Shown: positions 1 to 9,615 of the stretch, in pieces
Layout: every line of letters starts with the position of its first letter
Position numbering within the stretch: the stretch's first letter is position 1
From: Methanoculleus sp. SDB
GTDB taxonomy: Archaea > Halobacteriota > Methanomicrobia > Methanomicrobiales > Methanomicrobiaceae
DNA: 64,000 nucleotides
NCBI GenBank assembly: GCA_001412355.1
Contig: LKUD01000004.1
Span: 27,489 to 91,488 of the forward strand
Direction of reading: 5' to 3'
Position numbers and translations under genes: made by a program
The notes under the pieces: model-generated
Told to the model about the DNA's origin: nothing
What the model saw: only the letters and a program-made list of their open reading frames with translations
Database searches by the model: none

Positions 1-2519
1 TCCGTTGTCGCGATTTCCGGCGTGCTGACGAGCAGCATCTGGGTATATCGTGGCGCCCGTTTCCCTTCCGGTGCAGGGGTGCGGCGCAGCATATCTCTGA
101 GTATCTCGTCTGCGCGATCCGTCACCCTGTTGGGAATGCCGGCAAGGCGTGCGACATGAATACCGTAACTCCGGTTGGTTGCGCCCGGAATGAGTTTCCT
201 CAGGAATGCCACCTCAGTGCCCGTGTCCTTTACCGCAAAGTGGTAGTTCCTCACCCGCTTCAAGTCCGCCTCCACGTCGACCAGTTCATGGAAATGCGTT
301 GCGAACAGGGTACGCGGTCCGGCGGAACTCTTTCCATGCAGAAATTCGAGAACCGATCTGGCGATGGAGAAACCGTCGAGCGTGCTTGTCCCGCGGCCGA
401 TCTCATCAAGAATAACCAGGCTTTTCCTGCTTACATTGTTGAGAATGTTAGCCAGTTCGAGCATTTCCACCATGAATGTACTCTGGCCGCTCGCCAGATC
501 GTCAAATGCTCCGACCCGGGTGAAAATGCGGTCGACGATTCCGATCGTTGCATGGGCGGCGGGCACGTAACCGCCCATCTGAGCCATGATGCAGATCAGC
601 GCGACGGCACGCATATACGTGGATTTACCCGCCATGTTTGCCCCCGTGATGATGAGGATCTGATCCGCACCCGAATCCAGATCCGTATCGTTGGGAACGA
701 ATCCCCTCTCGAGTCCGCACTCGACAACCGGGTGCCTGCCCTCGCGGATGGTCAGCTCTTCGGTATCGGCGATGACCGGCCGGGTATACGCGCCGGAGGC
801 GGCAACCTCCGCAAGTGCGGCGTATGCATCCAGCAGCCCGAGAGAGCGCGCCGTCGCCTGCATGTCCGGGACATGCTCCCTGAGAAGCGCGATCAAAGCC
901 GTATAGAGATCCGCTTCAACCGCACTCCGTCTCTCTTCGGCATGCGCGATCACCGCTTCCTTCTCCTGCAGAGCGGGGAGAGTATACCGTTCCCCGTTTG
1001 CCGTTGTCTGTTTTCGCTGGTACTCGGGGGGGACCAGCCTGACATTCGGGCGGGTAACCTCGATATAGTACCCGAATATCCTGTTGTATCCGACCTTGAG
1101 CGACTTGATCCCGGTCCGGTCACGTTCCTGCTGCTGGAATTCGGCAATCCAGGTTATACCCGTTGTTGCCGTGCGGTGCAGTTCATCGAATTGTTCGTCG
1201 TACCCCTCGCGGATGACGCCGCCCGAGCGTGCAAGCAGCGGGGGTTCATCCACCACCGCCCGCCTGATAAGGTCCGCCGTTTCCGTCATGGGCATGATTC
1301 CGCCCGCAGCCGCGGCAATCCGGACTGGAAGCGCGTCCCCGTGCCGTTCCAACAGTTCCCGAACCGGAGGAATCCGCTCAAGTGATGCGCGAAGGGTCAC
1401 GAGATCCCGCGGCCCCGCATTGCCGTACGAGATGCGCCCGGCGATCCGTTCGATATCAGCGAACCGGTGAAGGAGAGCGCGGAGATCGGCACGGTCAACG
1501 GGGTTGCGGATAAAAAATTCAACCGCATCAAGCCGTTCTTCTATTGCAGTTTTCGTGACAAGGGGTGCGGTCACCCATGATCTGAGCGTCCGGCTCCCCA
1601 TCGGGGTCCTGGCATCGTCGAGCAGTTCGATGAGCGTTGACGAGGTATCGCCTTTTCTGATGCTCTCTATGATTTCAAGGTTTCTGAGCGTAATTGAGTC
1701 GAGCACCATGCTCGTATCTTCATGCCGGACGGACATTCCGTTGATGTGGGCAAGACCGGCTTTCTGCGTATCCTTTGCATACCAGAGGCACGCCCCCGCG
1801 GCGGCAATGCTCTCCGGCATCTCTGCGCACCCGAATCCCTCGAGTGAGGCAACGCCAAATTGCTCGCAGAGGAGTGGCAGTGTCCTCCCGGTGTCAAACG
1901 CCTCATATCCTCCGGTCGTCACGACTACGCCGCGGTGCCTGAGGCATTTTTTTACGTGCTCGGAGAGATCGGGTGGTACGATGCACTCCGTGGGGCGATA
2001 TCGCGCGACCCATGAAAGAAGATCCTGTCCCGCATCATCCGCTCCTGAGCGCGCGACGAAAAATTCTCCGGTGGATATATCGAGGAACGCAAGCCCGTAT
2101 ACGTGGCGTTTGGCATCAGGCGCTATGCCCATAAGATACGAGGGGCCGCTCGCAGGAAGCATCCCGGAATCAATGACGGTTCCCGGTGTGACAATACGCA
2201 CAACATCGCGCTGTACAACGCCCTTCGCCTTCTTCGGGTCTTCAACCTGCTCGCAGACCGCAACCCGGTACCCCTTTGCCACGAGGCGCGCGATGTAGGA
2301 TTCTCCCGCATGAACAGGGACACCTGCAAGCGGCATCCTCTCCCCGTTCCGCGTCCGTCCCCGTGACGTAAGCGTGATGTCGAGTTCCCGCGCAACAACC
2401 TCGGCATCTTCACCGAATGTCTCGAAAAAGTCCCCCATCTGGAAAAAAATGATAGCGTCCGGGTGCCGTTCCTTCATGGTGTAGAACTGCCGCATCGCCG
2501 GCGTGGGCCCGTCCTTCAT
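1..2519 (-). CDS. mutS: DNA mismatch repair protein MutS, 3' end outside window
   Basis: MutS binds mismatched DNA and uses ATP to signal repair. The minus-strand reading frame starts with MKDGPTPAMRQFYTMKERHP and continues FFQMGDFFETF, the N-terminal mismatch-binding domain with the mismatch-contacting Phe-x-Glu (F-E in FFETF). The ATPase Walker A TGANMAGKST is encoded near 600-650, followed by the DEIGRGTST Walker B/signature region and ATHFHEL. About 839 codons are present, so only a short C-terminal tail is missing. A good ribosome site (taaggag) lies 6 bases before the ATG at 2519, and a TATA-like element (TTATATT) lies at about 2548-2555. It diverges from the leuCDB-type operon. No mutL is visible. 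The family identification is secure. Confidence 0.96.
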   Translation of the reverse strand, partial: MKDGPTPAMRQFYTMKERHPDAIIFFQMGDFFETFGEDAEVVARELDITLTSRGRTRNGERMPLAGVPVHAGESYIARLVAKGYRVAVCEQVEDPKKAKGVVQRDVVRIVTPGTVIDSGMLPASGPSYLMGIAPDAKRHVYGLAFLDISTGEFFVARSGADDAGQDLLSWVARYRPTECIVPPDLSEHVKKCLRHRGVVVTTGGYEAFDTGRTLPLLCEQFGVASLEGFGCAEMPESIAAAGACLWYAKDTQKAGLAHINGMSVRHEDTSMVLDSITLRNLEIIESIRKGDTSSTLIELLDDARTPMGSRTLRSWVTAPLVTKTAIEERLDAVEFFIRNPVDRADLRALLHRFADIERIAGRISYGNAGPRDLVTLRASLERIPPVRELLERHGDALPVRIAAAAGGIMPMTETADLIRRAVVDEPPLLARSGGVIREGYDEQFDELHRTATTGITWIAEFQQQERDRTGIKSLKVGYNRIFGYYIEVTRPNVRLVPPEYQRKQTTANGERYTLPALQEKEAVIAHAEERRSAVEADLYTALIALLREHVPDMQATARSLGLLDAYAALAEVAASGAYTRPVIADTEELTIREGRHPVVECGLERGFVPNDTDLDSGADQILIITGANMAGKSTYMRAVALICIMAQMGGYVPAAHATIGIVDRIFTRVGAFDDLASGQSTFMVEMLELANILNNVSRKSLVILDEIGRGTSTLDGFSIARSVLEFLHGKSSAGPRTLFATHFHELVDVEADLKRVRNYHFAVKDTGTEVAFLRKLIPGATNRSYGIHVARLAGIPNRVTDRADEILRDMLRRTPAPEGKRAPRYTQMLLVSTPEIATT

Positions 2520-2573
2520 GCGTCTCCTTACACTGTCTGGCAGGAGGGAATATAAGTGCCGTGGTTCTGATAA

Positions 2574-2602
2574 CCGCGGAACAGGTGACCGGTTCTCCGC
2601 GG
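2574..2602 (+). promoter_or_regulatory. inverted repeat in the mutS/leuC divergent region
   Basis: CCGCGGA at 2574-2580 is repeated inverted as TCCGCGG at 2596-2602, with a secondary GAAC/GTTC pairing inside. It lies about 105 bases before the leuC start and about 55 bases before the mutS start. It could be a leader hairpin or an operator for either gene. The arms are exact, the role is a guess. Confidence 0.3.
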
Positions 2603-2707
2603 ATCATACGGCAGCCGGTTCCCTTTCCCTGCCGCTCGCCTGCAGGGCGGCCGCTGCACCACCCAAAGAACAATACCCGTGTAAAGCGCATCATTTAACG
2701 ATAGGAT

Positions 2708-3961
2708 ATGGCAAAAACGATCGTGGAAAAGATCTTTTCCCGTACATGCGCACGGGGTGTGTCGGCAGGTGAAGTGGTGATGGCGCCGGTGGACGGGGCC
2801 ATGATTCATGACATCACCGGCCCTCTTGCCATCCATAAATTCCATGAAATGGGCGGCGAAAGGGTTTTCGATCCCTCGAAGGTGATCATGCTCTTCGACC
2901 ATCAGGTTCCGGCCGATTCCATCTCAGCCGCAGAACTTCAGCAGTTCATGCGTTCTTTTGCATCCGGGCAGGGAATATACAATTACGATCTTCGCGAGGG
3001 CGTCTGCCACCAGGTCGTTATGGAAAAAGGCCGGGCTGCACCCGGTGAGATTATTGTCGGGTCCGATTCCCATACCTGCATGTATGGTGCGGCGGGGGCA
3101 TTTGCCACCGGGATTGGATCGACCGACATGGGCTTTGTCCTCCGGTACGGAGCGCTTTACTTCCGGGTGCCCGAAAGTATCAGGATCGATATCAGCGGCA
3201 CTTTTCCCGAATGGGTCGGGGCAAAAGATTTCATCCTCTCTCTTGCCAGCGATATCGGTGCAGACGGCGCGACGTACCAGGCACTTGAATTTACCGGCGA
3301 GGCGATCGGCCGGATGGATATGGCGGGACGGATGACCTGCTGCAATATGGCGATTGAGATGGGCGGAAAGGCAGGGATTGTCCCTCCCGACACAACGACA
3401 TGGGCATATGTCGGTGAAAGGCGGGATATTGTACCGTTTGATCTTGCCAGCGATGACGGTGCCTCGTACGCGGCATGGAAATCGTATGACGTCAGCGATC
3501 TCGAACCGCAGGTGGCGGTTCCGCACAATGTCGATCATGTGGTCGCTGTGGGCGAGGTGGCGGGCACACCCGTTGATCAGGTATTCATCGGCTCCTGCAC
3601 AAACGGACGCTTCGAAGATTTTCGTGATGCGGCCAGAATTCTCGGAGATCGGCGCTTTTCGGATGACGTGCGGGTCATCATCATCCCCGCGTCGCGCGAG
3701 GAGTACCTGAAAACGCTCCGCGCAGGCTACATCGAGCGCTTCGTGGGGGCGGGCGCTCTCGTCGAGGCGCCATGCTGCGGCCCCTGTATGGGAGGGGCGT
3801 TTGGCCTGCTGGCACCGGGTGAGGTCTCGCTCTCCACATCGAACCGCAACTTCCGCGGGCGGCAGGGCAGTACGGATGCGAAGGTCTACCTTGCTTCCGC
3901 AGCAACCGCCGCTGCAACCGCGATTACGGGGGAGATTGCCGATCCGAGAGAGGTGGCATGA
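2708..3961 (+). CDS. leuC: 3-isopropylmalate/homoaconitate dehydratase large subunit
   Basis: Large subunit of an aconitase-family hydro-lyase, expected to isomerise 2-isopropylmalate (leucine) or dehydrate homocitrate-type acids (coenzyme B/2-oxosuberate pathway in methanogens). The 417-residue chain has the family landmarks GSDSHTCMYGAAGAFATGIG, FIGSCTNGRFEDF and CCGPCMGG; the Cys of GSCTN and the two of APCCGPC are the [4Fe-4S] ligands. Its stop overlaps the small-subunit start by 4 bases and leuB follows, so the three form one operon. The LeuB-type dehydrogenase favours leucine synthesis, but methanogens carry paralogous homoaconitase pairs and the large subunit does not settle the substrate. 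Confidence 0.9.
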   Translation: MAKTIVEKIFSRTCARGVSAGEVVMAPVDGAMIHDITGPLAIHKFHEMGGERVFDPSKVIMLFDHQVPADSISAAELQQFMRSFASGQGIYNYDLREGVCHQVVMEKGRAAPGEIIVGSDSHTCMYGAAGAFATGIGSTDMGFVLRYGALYFRVPESIRIDISGTFPEWVGAKDFILSLASDIGADGATYQALEFTGEAIGRMDMAGRMTCCNMAIEMGGKAGIVPPDTTTWAYVGERRDIVPFDLASDDGASYAAWKSYDVSDLEPQVAVPHNVDHVVAVGEVAGTPVDQVFIGSCTNGRFEDFRDAARILGDRRFSDDVRVIIIPASREEYLKTLRAGYIERFVGAGALVEAPCCGPCMGGAFGLLAPGEVSLSTSNRNFRGRQGSTDAKVYLASAATAAATAITGEIADPREVA

Positions 3962-4458
3962 TGCGGGTCTGGGTGTTTGGTGACGATATCGACACGGATG
4001 CGATCATCCCGGGCAGGTACCTCACCATCTATGATCCGAAAGAGCTCGCCACGCATGCCTTCGAGGGAACGCGGGACGATTTCCGGACGGATGCCCGGGA
4101 GGGCGATATCATCGTCGCCGGCAGGAATTTCGGGTGCGGGTCATCGCGCGAACACGCCCCCCTCGCACTCCGGGGAGCGGGGGTTCGCCTGATTGTCGCC
4201 CGGTCATTTGCCCGGATCTTCTACCGCAATTCAATAAATACCGGAATTATGCCGGTTGTATGCCCGGATATCGGGGCTATAGGGGAAACAAGCAGGATTG
4301 CCGTACATTCCGAGGCCGGATACGTTGATGCCGACGGGGTGCGATATCCGATCGAACCGGTTCCCGGGTTTCTCCGGCAGATTGTCGCAGCCGGCGGGCT
4401 GGTTCCGTATGCACGGGAGATTGAGGAGGTGGAGACATGTACCGGGTCGCGGCAATAG
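3958..4458 (+). CDS. leuD: 3-isopropylmalate/homoaconitate dehydratase small subunit
   Basis: Swivelling-domain small subunit (166 aa) that completes the LeuCD hydro-lyase. It shows the family blocks [30 protein letters not shown] and [19 protein letters not shown]. The substrate-selective loop after GR reads YLTI. As I recall the Methanocaldococcus work, homoaconitase small subunits read YLRT and isopropylmalate isomerases YLV-type, so this loop matches neither exactly. Two ATG codons in tandem (3958 and 3961) are possible starts; the first overlaps the leuC stop. It overlaps leuB by 22 bases. Confidence 0.88.
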   Translation: MMRVWVFGDDIDTDAIIPGRYLTIYDPKELATHAFEGTRDDFRTDAREGDIIVAGRNFGCGSSREHAPLALRGAGVRLIVARSFARIFYRNSINTGIMPVVCPDIGAIGETSRIAVHSEAGYVDADGVRYPIEPVPGFLRQIVAAGGLVPYAREIEEVETCTGSRQ

Positions 4459-5558
4459 CTGGGGACGGCATCGGCCCGGAGATCATCGCGGCCGGGAAAA
4501 AGGTCCTTGACGCTGCATCGGAAAAATTCGGGTTTGAGATTGCCTGGGAGGATTTTCCAATCGGTGCCGACCGTTATCTCGAGACGGGTGAGCTCCTCAC
4601 CGAAGACGACCTGAAAGATCTCTCCCGGTTCCGGGCAATTTATTTCGGTGCGATCGGGGATGACCGGATAGCGCCGGGGATTCTGGAAAAGGGAATCCTT
4701 CTCGCACTCCGTTTCTATTTTGACCAGTATATCAACCTGCGTCCGGTGCGGTTGCTCGAAGGCGTATGGACACCACTCGCCGGAAAAACGCCGGCCGATA
4801 TCGACTTCACGATTGTGAGGGAGAATACCGAGGATTTCTATGTCGGTCTCGGATCGCGCTTCTCGGGACGGGAGCGGCGGGAGTTTACCCTCTCACGCGA
4901 TCTGTATTCGGTGAAGTTCGGACTTGATGTCGAAAGCGACAGCGAGGAGATCGCATATCAGATTGGTGTCCTGTCACGGGAGGGATCACGGCGTGTGATC
5001 CGGTACGCGTTTGACTGCGCAGCGGTACGGAAGAGGCGTCTTACATCGGTTGACAAGGCGAATGTTCTCTCCGACGTGTACGGGCTCTGGCGCGATGTCG
5101 TACATGAAGTTGCAGCCGGTTATCCGACCGTATCGACGGAATTTTCCTACGTCGATGCGATCACGATGTGGTTTGTCAAGAATCCGGAATGGTTCGACGT
5201 CGTCGTGACCCCCAATATGTTCGGTGACATCATAACCGATCTCGGGGCCATGATACAGGGCGGGCTCGGCCTTGCACCCGGCGGGAACATCAATCCGACC
5301 GGCACATCTATGTTCGAACCGATTCACGGATCGGCTCCGAAATACAAGGGTCTCGGTGTCGCGAATCCCGTTGCCACGATATGGGCGGGGTCGATGCTGC
5401 TCGATCACCTCGGGGAGCATGCAGCTGCCGCCTCGGTGCTGGCGGGAATCGAGAAAAGCATCAGGGATGGCATCACTACCCGTGATATGGGGGGAGATGA
5501 GACAACCGCCGGCGTAGGAGAGGCAATCAGCCGTTTCATTCTGGGCGGCGGGGTGTAA
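4437..5558 (+). CDS. leuB: 3-isopropylmalate dehydrogenase family protein
   Basis: NAD-dependent beta-decarboxylating dehydrogenase (373 aa) of the isocitrate/isopropylmalate dehydrogenase family. Visible landmarks are [12 protein letters not shown] at the N-terminus, the substrate-helix region [20 protein letters not shown], the VRENTEDFY segment, the metal-binding [12 protein letters not shown] block and the nucleotide loop [18 protein letters not shown]. The LLALR...NLRP pattern resembles LeuB enzymes. A methanogen homoisocitrate dehydrogenase (AksF) role cannot be excluded from sequence alone. Last gene of the leuCDB-type operon, overlapping leuD. Confidence 0.87.
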   Translation: MYRVAAIAGDGIGPEIIAAGKKVLDAASEKFGFEIAWEDFPIGADRYLETGELLTEDDLKDLSRFRAIYFGAIGDDRIAPGILEKGILLALRFYFDQYINLRPVRLLEGVWTPLAGKTPADIDFTIVRENTEDFYVGLGSRFSGRERREFTLSRDLYSVKFGLDVESDSEEIAYQIGVLSREGSRRVIRYAFDCAAVRKRRLTSVDKANVLSDVYGLWRDVVHEVAAGYPTVSTEFSYVDAITMWFVKNPEWFDVVVTPNMFGDIITDLGAMIQGGLGLAPGGNINPTGTSMFEPIHGSAPKYKGLGVANPVATIWAGSMLLDHLGEHAAAASVLAGIEKSIRDGITTRDMGGDETTAGVGEAISRFILGGGV

Positions 5559-5610
5559 AATTCCATTCCACAATGTATATTTTCTTTTCCATGGTAACCC
5601 TTTCACTACA

Positions 5611-5630
5611 GTGCAACGTACTGGTTGCAC
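5611..5630 (+). promoter_or_regulatory. inverted-repeat operator candidate upstream of sensor gene
   Basis: GTGCAAC (5611-5617) and GTTGCAC (5624-5630) form a perfect 7-bp inverted repeat with a 6-base spacer. A TATA-like element (tgtatatttt) lies at about 5575-5584, which would put transcription start near 5608, so the repeat would lie at the start of the transcript. The half-site GTTGCAY also occurs in the compound repeat before the nitrogenase-like operon at 10409-10447. Confidence 0.45.
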
Positions 5631-5682
5631 AGCTTCACCGTGCATTTTACATCGATAGCGGTTCGCAGGAACGGGTGTCAGC

Positions 5683-7410
5683 GTGAAAATATATCAAAAA
5701 ACGAGCATTATTATCGCCATTACCTTCCTCGGCCTGATTGTCATGCTGTACGGCGCATCGGTGTCCATTCTTCTCGGAGGATTTGCTCAGGTCGAAGGGG
5801 GGCAGGCACAGGCAAATGCCGGGCGGATGGCAAATGCGCTCGCCGATGACATCATGACACTTGACGATCTGGCATTTGAGCTGGCTTCGCGGGAAGATCT
5901 TCATGCGTTTCTCTCGGGGGAGAGCACTGATGACACGATCTCCGATCTCGACATGACGATTTATCAACGCCTTGGCATCAATTATTTCCTGATATATTCT
6001 TACAACGGTACACTCCGTGCGGCACAGGGGGTCGATTTCCGGAACCGCAGTCCGGCAGAGGTCCCGGAAAGCCTGCTGAACGGGCTTTCCCGGGCACCGG
6101 GGAGTGTCACCGCAGATATGATGGGCCTCATCATGCTTCCCGAAGGACCGCTGATGGTCGTCGCCCGTCCCGTGTCCAATGAGGGCGGGACACTCGGCGC
6201 GATTGTTGTTGCCCGCCATCTTGATAAAACGGAAATCGAACGCCTCTCCTTCATTACAAGTCTTCCGGTGGAAATAATCCCGTATTCATCAGCCCGCACA
6301 CAACCGCTCCTCTCTTCGATATTTCCCGAATTAAATTCAGCAGGAGAGCCGTTCCTTGTGCGTTCCGAATCCATGGAAATTTCAGTACATGCCCCTGTCG
6401 TGACCCGCCCCCTGACGGCGGACACGATCGGCGGATACGCTCTGGTTCGTGACGTTTCGGGAAACCCCGCAGTAATCCTGCAGGCGAAGATGCCCCGGGT
6501 CATTTTCGCGCAGGGTGAAGCAAGCCTCTTTTCCTTCATCCTCTTTCTTCTCGGGGGCGGGTGCGTCTTCGGGTTCCTGATGGTTGTCCTGCTCCGGAAG
6601 AGCGTGCTGTCACGCCTCTCGTTTCTCAGCACCCGCGTCCAGGGCATCGGCTCCGAGAAAGACTTCGCCGCCCGGGTTGACGTACACGGCGACGATGAAG
6701 TGGCCGCGCTCGCAACAGCCATCAACGGCATGCTCACAGAACTTGAGTATTCGCAGCTGCATCTTGAGGATCAGCTGATCGAATCCGAGGAGCGGTACCG
6801 GCGCTTCTTCCACAGCTGGAATGATATCCTTCTCGTGCATGAGGTGAAGCAGGACGATACACCGGGCAGATTCATTGATGTCAATGATGCCGGCTGCGAA
6901 CGCCTCGGGTACGACCGGAAAGCAATCCTCCAGAAATCCATCGCTGATATTGTAAAGCCGGAAGATACCAAAAAATTCTCCGAATCGAGAAAAGCTGTCC
7001 TTCACAACGACATCGGTCAGACACTCTTCGAGATAGATTTCATCACAAGCTCGGGGGAATACATTCCGATGGAAGTCAACGCGAAGTTCATCGATTATAT
7101 GGGCAAAACCGCCGTTCTCTCGGTTGCCCGGGACATATCGGAGCGGCGCGAGATTGAAAGGCTGAAAATGGAGGCTTTCAAGCAGATTGAAAAGAATATG
7201 GAGCAGTTTGCGATTCTCAACGATCACATCAGGAATCCTCTCCAGGCGATTGTCGGTCTTGCACTCCTTCATGCCGAGCATGAAAAACTGGCCGAGGAGA
7301 TCATTGCGCAGGCTGCCATTATCAATCGGATTGTGGATGATCTCGACACGGGATGGATTGAGTCAGAAAAGATACGCAGCTGGCTGCGGCGATATTACAA
7401 ATTTGACTGA
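5683..7410 (+). CDS. CHASE4-HAMP-PAS membrane sensor without kinase ATPase domain
   Basis: Membrane sensor of 575 aa. A first membrane helix spans about residues 8-32, a CHASE4-like extracytoplasmic domain about 33-275, a second helix about 283-305, then HAMP (about 306-365), a PAS domain (about 375-485, ending in the VARDISERREIER linker) and a DHp-like helical pair (about 500-560). The H-box-like segment reads NDHIRNPLQAIVG. Aligned with the canonical SHELRTPL, the phosphoacceptor position is Asp and His is shifted by one. The protein ends without any HATPase domain, so it is unlikely to be an autonomous kinase. Start is GTG at 5683. It is convergent with the nitrogenase-like operon. The ligand is unknown. 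Confidence 0.85.
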   Translation: MKIYQKTSIIIAITFLGLIVMLYGASVSILLGGFAQVEGGQAQANAGRMANALADDIMTLDDLAFELASREDLHAFLSGESTDDTISDLDMTIYQRLGINYFLIYSYNGTLRAAQGVDFRNRSPAEVPESLLNGLSRAPGSVTADMMGLIMLPEGPLMVVARPVSNEGGTLGAIVVARHLDKTEIERLSFITSLPVEIIPYSSARTQPLLSSIFPELNSAGEPFLVRSESMEISVHAPVVTRPLTADTIGGYALVRDVSGNPAVILQAKMPRVIFAQGEASLFSFILFLLGGGCVFGFLMVVLLRKSVLSRLSFLSTRVQGIGSEKDFAARVDVHGDDEVAALATAINGMLTELEYSQLHLEDQLIESEERYRRFFHSWNDILLVHEVKQDDTPGRFIDVNDAGCERLGYDRKAILQKSIADIVKPEDTKKFSESRKAVLHNDIGQTLFEIDFITSSGEYIPMEVNAKFIDYMGKTAVLSVARDISERREIERLKMEAFKQIEKNMEQFAILNDHIRNPLQAIVGLALLHAEHEKLAEEIIAQAAIINRIVDDLDTGWIESEKIRSWLRRYYKFD

Positions 7411-7454
7411 CGGCGCCGTTCGTGATCGGCATCCTGCCCCGCGATCCGGCCGGG

Positions 7455-8588
7455 TTATATCCGTTGAGCGTTTCCTGGAGTACAGGCGTTGAGCACCGCT
7501 TCGATGACGCCAAGGACGCCCTCGGTACCTGCCACGGCGCGGTTCTGCAGCATGTACTGTCCCCGGAGAGGGTACGTGAGGCCCACAAACCGAATCTTCG
7601 GTGCGGTCACATGCTCATAGCTGGATCCAATCAGAAGATCGGGGTCACTCTCCCGGATCAGGTCTCCGATCGTACCGAGATCATACGCCTCCCGTGCAGG
7701 AATGGTGCACAGCGAGGGAGGGTTCCTCGTTCCGACTACCGCGATCTCGGCATCGAGATAGGTGGTGAGAAGCCCGGCAATCATCTCCGCGTAGGCGGCA
7801 GTCGCGAAGATGGCAACACGAGGAGGGTCACAGCGCCGGAGGAACCTGTCACAGGATCTGACGATGCTTTCTTCCGTTTCATCGATTTCCCGGAATACGG
7901 GGTCAGTGTCCCATCCGGAGCCATGTGACTGAAGGTTGTGAAACGTAGAGCGAAGACTTTCCAGTCCGAGAAGCGACCCTGCCGCCGTTCCCACACCGCT
8001 CCTGAGATCCGGATTCGTCTCAACCGTGACCGGCGCCGCCCGATATGCATCCCGAAGCCGGGCACTGCAGAAGCACGTGGCTACCGGTATGCCGGCCATC
8101 CGGAGGAGGCGTTCTCCCTCGCGCCGGTTTCCCCGGGCAAAACGGTCGGTCAGCGAAACCCCGTCAATGTTCACTCCTGGTATGCCTTCTCCGACAGACG
8201 GCGCAAGCACGTCCATCGCCCTCCGATATCCATCCTCCATCCGTCCCGAGAATCCGGGGGTATCCACGATGAGCACATCCTCATCCTCCAGCAGCAGGCC
8301 AAGATCCTCCCCGACAATCGACGGGACGCACATCGGGATTACGGCAATCCGGGAATAGGACCCGGCGAGCTCCGCAACGAGTGCCCTCAGGCGATCCTCC
8401 GCCCCGAAGATGACATCCCTGCAGTCAAGGGAGGTGCAGTGGAGCGGCGCTGAAACGAGAGACTGTGTGTAATAATAACATCCGCTCGATCCGTGCAGGA
8501 TGACGCCGAGGTCGTGAAATCCGGAGAGGCACGCAGCCGCGCCTGCCATTGCGCAGGGCCAGACGGGATTTTCACACATGCCGGGCAT
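7455..8588 (-). CDS. nitrogenase component 1-like subunit (NifK/NifD-like), third gene of operon
   Basis: Member of the nitrogenase component 1 / oxidoreductase superfamily (377 aa). The N-terminus has Cys5, Cys12 and Cys20, then Cys37 in ILHGSSGCYYY and Cys87 in IPMCVPSIVGEDL. These last two fall where P-cluster-type ligands lie in NifD/NifK relatives, with one N-terminal Cys as the likely third. It overlaps the preceding subunit gene by 17 bases, implying coupled translation and probably a heteromeric partner. It is about 100 residues shorter than true NifD/NifK. No nifB, nifE or nifN is nearby. I cannot name its substrate. Confidence 0.85.
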   Translation of the reverse strand: MPGMCENPVWPCAMAGAAACLSGFHDLGVILHGSSGCYYYTQSLVSAPLHCTSLDCRDVIFGAEDRLRALVAELAGSYSRIAVIPMCVPSIVGEDLGLLLEDEDVLIVDTPGFSGRMEDGYRRAMDVLAPSVGEGIPGVNIDGVSLTDRFARGNRREGERLLRMAGIPVATCFCSARLRDAYRAAPVTVETNPDLRSGVGTAAGSLLGLESLRSTFHNLQSHGSGWDTDPVFREIDETEESIVRSCDRFLRRCDPPRVAIFATAAYAEMIAGLLTTYLDAEIAVVGTRNPPSLCTIPAREAYDLGTIGDLIRESDPDLLIGSSYEHVTAPKIRFVGLTYPLRGQYMLQNRAVAGTEGVLGVIEAVLNACTPGNAQRI

Positions 8589-9615
8589 GCAGGCACCTCC
8601 TCCAGATCCTCAGCATCTGCCGCGCTCCTCCAATCCCGACTGGTCCGTTCCACGGGACGGGGATTCCCGTGTCGGTAACAGTGCAGCCGATACAGGATAC
8701 GAGGCTCAGGGCGTCCGCCCATTCGCCGGCGGTGGCAGGGGGCTGCAATGCGATGCGTTCTCCCCTCAGGTCGCTGAAATCCGATGCAAGGTCCTGCCAC
8801 CGCGCCTCCTCTTCACGGATTGCATCGGTAGCGTCGCATCCGAAGATCCCACTGAGACGGCGGATCAGTCTGCAGGATCCGGCAGGGCCTGTCGGAAATC
8901 CGGCAATACCCGGAATCCTGTATTTATCGGCGAAAAAACGGGAAAGCGCTCCCACCGGATCCTCTCTGAAGAGATTTACGTTCCCTCCCGCAAAGCGGCC
9001 GAAACCGGAAGCAGGAGTGTTTCTCACGAACCTGACGTTTACCGGGATGTCGAGTCTTTCGAGAATCCTCTCAACTTCCCGAAAATTTTCTTCCACTTCC
9101 ACCTCGAGGTTGCGTTCCCCGACGATATTAACGCCCTCGCCGCAGGCATCGCCTGTACCGATGAGCGAGGAGAGGCCGGTCAGGGCACGGGAGAAGCCAT
9201 CGGAGAATGAGCCTCCTAAAAATCCCGCGCAATCGATGGGAATTACCGGAATCTCCCATTCACGTCTGCATATGCCTTCCGTGTCGTCACCGATCGTTCC
9301 GGCTACACAGGTGCTGATCACGAACACGGCATGCGGGGACCGTTCGATAGCCGCGGCAATGGTCTCCTCCAGACTCTCCTCGCCCCCGAAGATGACTTCC
9401 CGCTCTCCGAGGCCGGTGCTCATAATTCTGGGCATTGGGAGGATGTCGTACTGCATCAGCGTTGAGTGCAGCAGCGAAACGTGATGGTGGGCGCATCCGG
9501 ACGGTCCGTGGATGATGCTGATGCCATCCGGTACAAATGCCGTGACGGCAAGGGCGCCGGTGAGAGTGCATCCCCCGTATCTATACGTATTCGAGAGCGA
9601 GGTTTTCGAGGTCAT
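8572..9615 (-). CDS. nitrogenase component 1-like subunit (NifD-like), second gene of operon
   Basis: Second component 1 homologue (347 aa). Cys16 (YGGCTLTGA), Cys41 ([11 protein letters not shown]) and Cys103 ([12 protein letters not shown]) are spaced like the three P-cluster ligands of NifD/NifK or the [4Fe-4S] ligands of BchN/CfbD-type proteins. A further Cys pair, SCIGC, lies near residue 315, towards the C-terminus. The gene overlaps the NifH-like gene by 35 bases and the next subunit by 17, so the three form one translational unit. The two component 1 proteins differ clearly, so they are predicted to form a heteromer fed by the NifH-like reductase. Active-site metal and substrate cannot be read from sequence. 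Confidence 0.86.
   Translation of the reverse strand: MTSKTSLSNTYRYGGCTLTGALAVTAFVPDGISIIHGPSGCAHHHVSLLHSTLMQYDILPMPRIMSTGLGEREVIFGGEESLEETIAAAIERSPHAVFVISTCVAGTIGDDTEGICRREWEIPVIPIDCAGFLGGSFSDGFSRALTGLSSLIGTGDACGEGVNIVGERNLEVEVEENFREVERILERLDIPVNVRFVRNTPASGFGRFAGGNVNLFREDPVGALSRFFADKYRIPGIAGFPTGPAGSCRLIRRLSGIFGCDATDAIREEEARWQDLASDFSDLRGERIALQPPATAGEWADALSLVSCIGCTVTDTGIPVPWNGPVGIGGARQMLRIWRRCLHARHV

Noticed and set aside
156..1385. Long open frame on the plus strand opposite mutS
   Set aside because: It is antisense to an unambiguous MutS ATPase region and its translation is rich in Arg, Cys and His with no recognisable domain.
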